From Treponema sp. (GTDB lineage: Bacteria; Spirochaetota; Spirochaetia; Treponematales; Treponemataceae), in NCBI GenBank assembly GCA_016293005.1, contig JAEDFA010000015.1:1-35323 (forward strand): DNA of 35,323 bases. Direction: 5' to 3'. Both the position numbers and the translations under genes were made by a program. This document shows positions 29,956 through 35,323 of this stretch, piece after piece. The notes beneath the pieces were generated by a model that was not told where the DNA came from, did not search any database, and saw only the letters and a list, made by a program, of their open reading frames with translations. Numbering within the stretch: position 1 is the first letter of the stretch; each line of letters starts with the position of its first letter.

Positions 29956-32602
29956 CAAAACTTGTCTAAAAATCTGGGGAATTTATCACATTGGAATTAC
30001 GGCTCTTTTTCTGATTCTTCTTTTAATCGGAAAACGCTCAATCAACATCGACGCAGATCTTTTTAATATGCTTCCAAAACCAGTTGCAAGTGAAGCAATC
30101 AGCGCTGCCGACGAAAAATTGACTGAAACAACAGGACAGAATGTTTTTATTCTCGTTTCAAATCCAGAATTTGACGAATGTAAAAAATCTGCTGAAAAAG
30201 TTTACAATCAGCTGAAAGACAGTCCAAAATTCAAGCGGCTTACACTTTATCAGGATTTGTCGTCTTTTTCATCGATGCAGTCGCTCGTGGATAATTATAA
30301 ATTTCATCTTTTAAATGAAAGCGTTGTTCAGGAAATAAACGAAGATCCAGAAATGTATCAGATGAAAACGCTTGAAGAAATTTCTACTGGATTTTTTCCA
30401 GTCAGCGTAACAGAAGACGATCCGTTTCTTGTTTCAAACAGCGTAATGTCGGATTATCTTGCAAAAGCAAAAAATTCTGGAACAAAAATGACTGTCCGCG
30501 ACGGAGTTATGGCATCTAAAACAGAATATCTTCCGCTTAATCAGATGCTTGAAGCGGCAAAAGAAATTATTCCGCAGAATCAAATTAATCTTTCCAGGGA
30601 CGAATTAGAATCTTTGTACGGTGAAAAATTTCGTGAAGAATGTAAAAAACGCCTTTCTGAAAAACATTACATTATGATTCAGGGCGTTTTGAGTCAGGAA
30701 GGTGCGGCTCTTGCAAGTAAAGAAAATGCTGTAGTTCAGATTCATAAAGTTTGCGATGAAAATAAAGACGGAAAAACAAATTTTGTATTTTCTGGAACGC
30801 CTTTTCACAGTTACAAAAGTTCTTCAAGTGCCTCACGGGAAATCACTGTAATTTCTGTAATTTCGCTGACTGTCGTTCTTGTAATTCTTCTGTTGATTTT
30901 TAGAAGTCCAAAGCCGATTTTCTGGTCGCTTATTTCAATAGGAATTTCAATTTTAATTGCAATTTGTTCGACATTTCTCGTGTTCAAAAAGATTCATATT
31001 CTTACATTAGTATTCGGAACTTCGCTGATTGGTTCGTGCATTGATTATAGTCTTCATTTTTTCATTAACTGGAAAGCGAACACCGATTTACAGAACGGGC
31101 AGCAGATTCGGAATTTTATGTTTAAAGGACTTTTTCTGTCGCTCGTTTCAACTGTAATTTGTTATCTTGTGCTTCTTTTTGCGCCGTTCAATTTAATAAA
31201 GCAGATGGCAATTTTTTCAACGACTGGAATTATTTCAACATTTTTGACGGCAGTTTCAGTTTATCCGTTTATAAAAATTCCGCAAACTCACAGACGGCTT
31301 AGCATTTCAAAAATTATGCGTACGCCAAAATGGTACAATCCTAAATTTGTCGGCAGAATTGTTGTAACGCTGATGTTCGTGCTTTCAATCGGAACAATTA
31401 TATTTTTCTGGATTCTCGATGAAAAAGAACAAAAGAAAAAAATCGCTGCATTTAAAGAGCAGAATCCTGATTATGAATTTACAGAAACGCTGCAGGATAA
31501 ATTAATCAGAAAACTTCATATCAATAATAATCTGAAAAATTTATACAAAATGGAAGGCGAAATTCTTGAAAATGAAAAAGAAGCGGGAAAAATTCTTCAG
31601 TATAATCCGTCGGGTTGGTTTATAATCAGCGGAAACACGCCGGAAGAAGTTCTTCAGCATGAAGAAAAAGTTGCATCTCGGCTAAAGGCTTTCAACGAAG
31701 GAAAAGAACGCGGCGGATTTATGTGTACTTCGATTTTTGTTCCGTCTATAAAAAAGCAGAAAGAATCTTATGATGCGGTCGGAAAACTTATTCCGTATGC
31801 CGAAAGTCAGGTTGAATTTTTGGGTTTTGATTCTTCGGAAAGTTTTATAAAATCGTATGCCGCACAGAAAGATAAATTTTTTGATGTCCGCGATTTGTTT
31901 GAAAAAGATTTTGATTCAACAGAAGAAAATCAGATGCTTTTGACGCTTAAAAATCTTCTGGGAAATTACTGGCTTGGAAAACTTCCGGATGGAAAATATT
32001 ATTCTGTAATTCTGCCGGTTTCTGTAACAAATCAGCCTGCGTATAAACAGATGGCTTTGGATATTTCAAATGAAATTTGCGATGAACTGAATATTGAAAA
32101 AACAGAAGAAAATCAGAATGTATTTTTTATTCTTAAAGTTGCAGATTTAAACAAGGAACTTAATAATCTGACATTTACGGTTTTGGTTTCGCTGATTCTT
32201 GTTTTTGTAGTTTTGTTTGTTTTGTTGAAATTCTTTTATTCATGGAAGCAGACTTTTAAAATTACTTCTGTTCCGGTTTTAATTGTTCTTGTAATCGGCG
32301 CATTTTTCTACGCATTTGATGTTCCGCTGGAATTTTTCGGCGTTACGGGAATGATTTTAGTCTTCGGGCTTGGGCTTGATTATGTAATTTACATGATTGA
32401 AAACGAAAAACGCAATGAAGAATCTGAGAACGCGCGACTTGAACCGTTTGCGATTACTCTTTCTTTTGTTACAACAGCTGTTTCGTTCGGGGCACTTGCG
32501 CTTAGCAATTTTATGCCTGTACACTTGATTGGACTTTCTATTTTTATAGGCCTTACAACTGCATTTATGAGTACATTTTTTTATCAGCGTGCAGAATTAT
32601 AA
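29930..32602 (+). CDS. MMPL/RND-family exporter (ApeM-like)
   Basis: This 890-aa protein has two halves, each with a periplasmic domain followed by a bundle of membrane helices. Helix 1 is near 14-36 (IYHIGITALFLILLLIG), the first periplasmic domain is about 40-300, and a sterol-sensing-like helix bundle runs about 303-455 (VISVISLTVVLVILLLIF, TLVFGTSLIGSCIDYSLHFFI). Another helix lies near 475-498, a second periplasmic domain at about 505-740, and the last bundle at 745-888 (FFGVTGMILVFGLGLDYVIYMI). Both GTSLIGSCIDYSLHF and GLGLDYVIYM keep the proton-relay Asp. MMPL proteins flop lipids or glycolipids outward. AAGGAG precedes the ATG. Confidence 0.9.
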   Translation: MIKISSLSNKTCLKIWGIYHIGITALFLILLLIGKRSINIDADLFNMLPKPVASEAISAADEKLTETTGQNVFILVSNPEFDECKKSAEKVYNQLKDSPKFKRLTLYQDLSSFSSMQSLVDNYKFHLLNESVVQEINEDPEMYQMKTLEEISTGFFPVSVTEDDPFLVSNSVMSDYLAKAKNSGTKMTVRDGVMASKTEYLPLNQMLEAAKEIIPQNQINLSRDELESLYGEKFREECKKRLSEKHYIMIQGVLSQEGAALASKENAVVQIHKVCDENKDGKTNFVFSGTPFHSYKSSSSASREITVISVISLTVVLVILLLIFRSPKPIFWSLISIGISILIAICSTFLVFKKIHILTLVFGTSLIGSCIDYSLHFFINWKANTDLQNGQQIRNFMFKGLFLSLVSTVICYLVLLFAPFNLIKQMAIFSTTGIISTFLTAVSVYPFIKIPQTHRRLSISKIMRTPKWYNPKFVGRIVVTLMFVLSIGTIIFFWILDEKEQKKKIAAFKEQNPDYEFTETLQDKLIRKLHINNNLKNLYKMEGEILENEKEAGKILQYNPSGWFIISGNTPEEVLQHEEKVASRLKAFNEGKERGGFMCTSIFVPSIKKQKESYDAVGKLIPYAESQVEFLGFDSSESFIKSYAAQKDKFFDVRDLFEKDFDSTEENQMLLTLKNLLGNYWLGKLPDGKYYSVILPVSVTNQPAYKQMALDISNEICDELNIEKTEENQNVFFILKVADLNKELNNLTFTVLVSLILVFVVLFVLLKFFYSWKQTFKITSVPVLIVLVIGAFFYAFDVPLEFFGVTGMILVFGLGLDYVIYMIENEKRNEESENARLEPFAITLSFVTTAVSFGALALSNFMPVHLIGLSIFIGLTTAFMSTFFYQRAEL

Positions 32603-32666
32603 AGTTATTAAAAAATGACAGGTTTGCGTTGCAGACTTTATTAATATTTTACAACTTGGAGATATT

Positions 32667-34241
32667 ATGGATTTATCTGTTATCGCCAAAATTGCAGCAT
32701 TTGTTCTTTATCTTGGTGCAATGATTTTTGTCGGATTAAGGAATGCAAAAAACAATAATTCGGCATCTGATTTTTTTCTTGGAAACAGAAAAGTAGGCCC
32801 GTGGATTACTGCGTTGAGCGCTGAAGCATCTGATTCTTCTGCATGGCTTTTGATGGGACTTCCGGGGCTTTGTTACCTTGGTGGTTTTAAAGAAACGCTT
32901 TGGACTTCTGTCGGACTGATTGCTGGAACTTATCTTGCGTGGCTTTTGATTGCAAAACAGCTTAGAAAATGTTCGATTGCGTTCGGGGATTCAATTACGA
33001 TTCCAGAATTTCTTTCAAACAGATTTAAAGACAAATCTCACATTCTTTCGATTGTTTCTGTTTTCTTTATCGTTGTTTTCTTTACAATTTATACCGCTTC
33101 AGGATTTGTTGCGTGTGCAAGGCTTTTTAATTCTGTTTTCGGCTTGAACTGGTACATCGGGCTTGGAATCGGTTTTGTAATTATTCTTTCTTACACAATT
33201 TTAGGCGGATACAAGGCCGTATGCACAACTGATTTTATTCAGGGCGCGCTGATTTTTATAGCTTTTTTAGTTTCGTCGGCAATTGTAATTTCAACTTTAG
33301 GCGGATTTTCAAACGCGAGTGCTCAAGTTCAAGATTTTACGCAAAAAGCGCTTTCTGGTGAATTCGGTAAAGGAATTGCAGGAAAATTCTTAGGCAACCA
33401 AAAATTCGGTGTTCTTTCTGCAATTTCTGCGTTCTCGTGGTGTCTGGGATATTTTGGAATGCCGCACATCATCGTAAGGTTTATGGGCTGCCGTTCAAAC
33501 AAAGAAATCAAAACTGCACGCCGCGTCGGAATAATTTGGATGATAATCGCTTATATCGGAACAGTTTTAATCGGAACTTTAGGAACTGCATATCTTTACA
33601 ATAAAGGAATTATTCTTGGAGCAGAACAGTCTGAAGTTTTGGCAGAAGGAATTACCGCACTTGGAAATGGTTCTCAAGAAGCTGTTTTTTCAGAAACTAT
33701 GACGCGACTTTATCCTTCGTTTATTGCAGGGCTTTTCCTTTGTGCAATTCTTGCTGCGGCTATGTCAACGGCAGATTCTCAGCTTCTTTCAGCATCGTCG
33801 GCAATCGGTCAGGATATTTTTAAGGGAATGATTAAAAAAGATGCAACAGACAAACAGGTTCTTATGGTAAGCCGAATCGCAGTTTTTGTGATTGCAGTTG
33901 TAGGTTTGCTTCTTGCATTGAATCCTGACAGTTCGATTTTCAGTCTTGTTGCGTTTGCATGGTCAGGTTTCGGTGGAACTTTCGGGCCTTTAATTCTTCT
34001 TGCGCTTTACTGGAAAAAAACAACTGCAAAAGGAGCGGTCGCAGGTTTAATCGCAGGCGGAATTACAGATGTCGTATGGCATTTTCTTCCTTCAACACTT
34101 TGCCCGATTTTCGGACTTTACGAAATTCTTCCGGCATTTATCGTTTGCCTTGTAGTTGCAGTAATTGTTTCACTTTGTGACAAAGAAAAAGACCCTGAAA
34201 TGTTGAAAGAATTCGATACTTATAAAGCAATGAAAGATTAA
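32667..34241 (+). CDS. putP: PutP-type sodium/proline symporter
   Basis: This 524-aa integral membrane protein belongs to the sodium:solute symporter family, with about 13 helices. Family marks are SDFFLGNRKVGPWITALSAEASDSSAWLLMGLPG, with the Na2-site serines and small residues, ITIPEFLSNRF, YTILGGYKAVCTTDFIQG and SAFSWCLGYFGMPHIIVRFM, then ILAAAMSTADSQLLSASSAIGQDIF late in the protein. These correspond closely to PutP, so L-proline with Na+ is the likely cargo, though other amino acids are possible. A TTGGAG site precedes the ATG. It is not obviously part of the upstream operon and ends at a good terminator. Confidence 0.9.
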   Translation: MDLSVIAKIAAFVLYLGAMIFVGLRNAKNNNSASDFFLGNRKVGPWITALSAEASDSSAWLLMGLPGLCYLGGFKETLWTSVGLIAGTYLAWLLIAKQLRKCSIAFGDSITIPEFLSNRFKDKSHILSIVSVFFIVVFFTIYTASGFVACARLFNSVFGLNWYIGLGIGFVIILSYTILGGYKAVCTTDFIQGALIFIAFLVSSAIVISTLGGFSNASAQVQDFTQKALSGEFGKGIAGKFLGNQKFGVLSAISAFSWCLGYFGMPHIIVRFMGCRSNKEIKTARRVGIIWMIIAYIGTVLIGTLGTAYLYNKGIILGAEQSEVLAEGITALGNGSQEAVFSETMTRLYPSFIAGLFLCAILAAAMSTADSQLLSASSAIGQDIFKGMIKKDATDKQVLMVSRIAVFVIAVVGLLLALNPDSSIFSLVAFAWSGFGGTFGPLILLALYWKKTTAKGAVAGLIAGGITDVVWHFLPSTLCPIFGLYEILPAFIVCLVVAVIVSLCDKEKDPEMLKEFDTYKAMKD

Positions 34242-34268
34242 AATTCTTAAAAAATCATAGAAATTGTT

Positions 34269-34298
34269 ATGCAGTCCAGAAAATGGGCTGCATTTTTA
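34269..34298 (+). terminator. Intrinsic terminator after putP
   Basis: A 9-bp stem ATGCAGTCC/GGGCTGCAT (34269-34277 with 34285-34293, one G-T pair), loop AGAAAAT, then T5. Confidence 0.8.
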
Positions 34299-34348
34299 TT
34301 TAAGGTTTAATACAAACTTTAAAAACGGCTAATATTTATACGCAAATT

Positions 34349-35110
34349 TTAATCTTCGATTTTGTAGAGCGAAAGAAAGAATTTTAGCGAAGTGGAGTTT
34401 TCTACACCGAGTTTTTTGAAGATTTCAAGCATATCTTTTTTGATAGTCGATTCGCTTGTGATTGCAGCGTCGGCGAGTTCTTTGTAGGATGTGGAATTAG
34501 TTTTTGCAATGTGCTTCACGATTTTAATCTGGCGTTCAGAAAGCCCGAATTCTGTTAAGTTGAGCGAGGTTCCAAAATCAGGAAGATTGAGCGAAGAAAT
34601 GTGTTTTGCGGAAATCGGGAAGAGTGAAAGAAGCGATTTAAAAACTGCGCCGTAAATGTAAAAATACATGAAAGTGATAAAAAGAGAATAAGCGATAATC
34701 ATTATAAATTGTGAAAGATTCTGCGGAAGAATTATAAAAGTTGAAAGAAACCAAATTGAAAGAATTATATAAATCTTGATTTTTTTATTTTCCTGAAGAT
34801 ATCCGTTGCAGAACAAAAGAACAATTCCCATTGAATATAAAAACGGTCCTAGAAAAAGCTGTGCATTCAGTGTCATTGTAATTCCCTGAACAAAAAGGAC
34901 AAGTGATTGAGTGACCCGAAACTGCGGAAAAATTACAAGAATAAAAGCTATAAGCGACCCGGAAAAGTTTACGACAGGTACGATTTTTTCTGCATAGGGA
35001 ATAAAAGATGCAGAAAAGTCTTCGATTGTAATGCTGATTATAAAGCCTACAGCCTGAACAACTGCCGCAAAGAAAATCATTAAGCGTTCATGAGGAATAT
35101 TCTTGAACAT
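34349..35110 (-). CDS. Membrane-bound regulator with LuxR-type helix-turn-helix
   Basis: This 253-aa protein has six or so membrane helices in residues 10-165 (LMIFFAAVVQAVGFIISITI, VVNFSGSLIAFILVIFP, LFVQGITMTLNAQLFLGPFLYSMGIVLLF, IYIILSIWFLSTFIILP, IMIIAYSLFITFMYFYIYGAVF). They are followed by a cytoplasmic LuxR/GerE-like domain (about 188-253: GLSERQIKIVKHIAKTNSTSYKELADAAITSESTIKKDMLEIFKKLGVENSTSLKFFL). It should be a one-component regulator acting from the membrane. There is no receiver domain. Its ligand and targets are unknown; the AraC-type gene beside it or putP are candidates. I chose the ATG at 35110. Confidence 0.8.
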   Translation of the reverse strand: MFKNIPHERLMIFFAAVVQAVGFIISITIEDFSASFIPYAEKIVPVVNFSGSLIAFILVIFPQFRVTQSLVLFVQGITMTLNAQLFLGPFLYSMGIVLLFCNGYLQENKKIKIYIILSIWFLSTFIILPQNLSQFIMIIAYSLFITFMYFYIYGAVFKSLLSLFPISAKHISSLNLPDFGTSLNLTEFGLSERQIKIVKHIAKTNSTSYKELADAAITSESTIKKDMLEIFKKLGVENSTSLKFFLSLYKIED

Positions 35111-35179
35111 GAGATTATTTTATTTTTATTCAATTTAATAGTCAACTGAAAATTTTGAAACTCAAACAAAATGAAAAGA

Positions 35180-35323
35180 TTAAGAAAATTTGTTATGCGT
35201 TTCTAAATTGATTTCTGGTTGATATGAATGCCGAAATGAAAGCGGTGTGCAGTCGTATTTTTTCTTGAATTGGCGGATAAAATACGAAATGTTGTCAAAG
35301 CCGTTTTCAAAGGCGATTTCTGT
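35180..35323 (-). CDS. AraC-family regulator, C-terminal fragment (cut by window edge)
   Basis: The minus-strand frame is open from the window edge to TAA at 35182-35180 and encodes 47 residues. EIAFENGFDNISYFIRQFKKKYDCTPLSFR is the second helix-turn-helix of AraC/XylS regulators, with the typical GF.....YF...FKK..G.TP..(Y/F)R pattern. A short tail follows (HSYQPEINLETHNKFS). The ligand-binding part lies beyond the window. Confidence 0.85.
   Translation of the reverse strand, partial: TEIAFENGFDNISYFIRQFKKKYDCTPLSFRHSYQPEINLETHNKFS

Noticed and set aside
1..35323. CRISPR array, tRNA/rRNA genes, insertion sequences, prophage
   Set aside because: No regularly spaced repeats, cloverleaf-like sequences, transposase or phage structural genes were recognised by reading; this was not checked with software.

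Overview
The window is an AT-rich bacterial chromosome segment, most likely from a Treponema-type spirochaete. The reasons are the long archaeal/eukaryote-type PheS, the M23 peptidase / bactofilin / YaaR / PSP1 gene set, many short secreted or lipoprotein orphans, and the overall gene style. This assignment is inferred from protein character, not from a search. No tRNA, rRNA, CRISPR array, transposase or insertion sequence was recognised.

Region 1 (1-2580) is accessory DNA. It holds the tail of an unidentified gene, a Phd/YefM-RelE/ParE toxin-antitoxin pair, two tiny lipoproteins and a HigB-HigA pair. These are punctuated by two related 60-63 bp elements (830-892, 2355-2414) that begin with an ...AAC box just after a stop codon and end with a GTT box. 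I read this as the distal end of an integron-type gene cassette array. It ends inside a HAD phosphatase gene, of which only the C-terminal 54 codons remain.

Region 2 (2635-8178) is mostly minus strand: a rhodanese lipoprotein, a membrane protein, a cupin, a conserved protein that looks like a remote ThyX relative, a DUF308 membrane protein and a membrane-anchored binding-protein-like gene. A plus-strand beta-CASP metallo-beta-lactamase lies among them.

Region 3 (8394-14413) has a THUMP-type RNA methyltransferase and a TetR regulator on the plus strand. On the minus strand it has a PfkB sugar kinase, a PSP1/RicT-like protein, YaaR, bactofilin and an M23 endopeptidase; the last three are tightly packed and probably shape the cell wall.

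Region 4 (14804-25935) is a plus-strand block: TatD and a DusB-type dihydrouridine synthase, a 526-aa spirochaete-type protein, a GAF-GGDEF diguanylate cyclase, a rhomboid protease, two exported orphans, PheS, a small outer-membrane barrel, and a histidine kinase / OmpR-type regulator pair. A minus-strand membrane protein with a ruined GGDEF motif follows.

Region 5 (27145-32602) is a five-gene operon: hotdog dehydratase, GT2 glycosyltransferase, LpxL-like acyltransferase, LolA-like carrier and MMPL exporter. This is the tailoring and export half of aryl-polyene-type clusters, without ketosynthase, ketoreductase or acyl carrier protein in the window. It has a strong sigma70-type promoter and is the best candidate for a little-described system. 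A PutP-type Na+ symporter, a membrane-bound LuxR-type regulator and the 3' end of an AraC regulator close the window.
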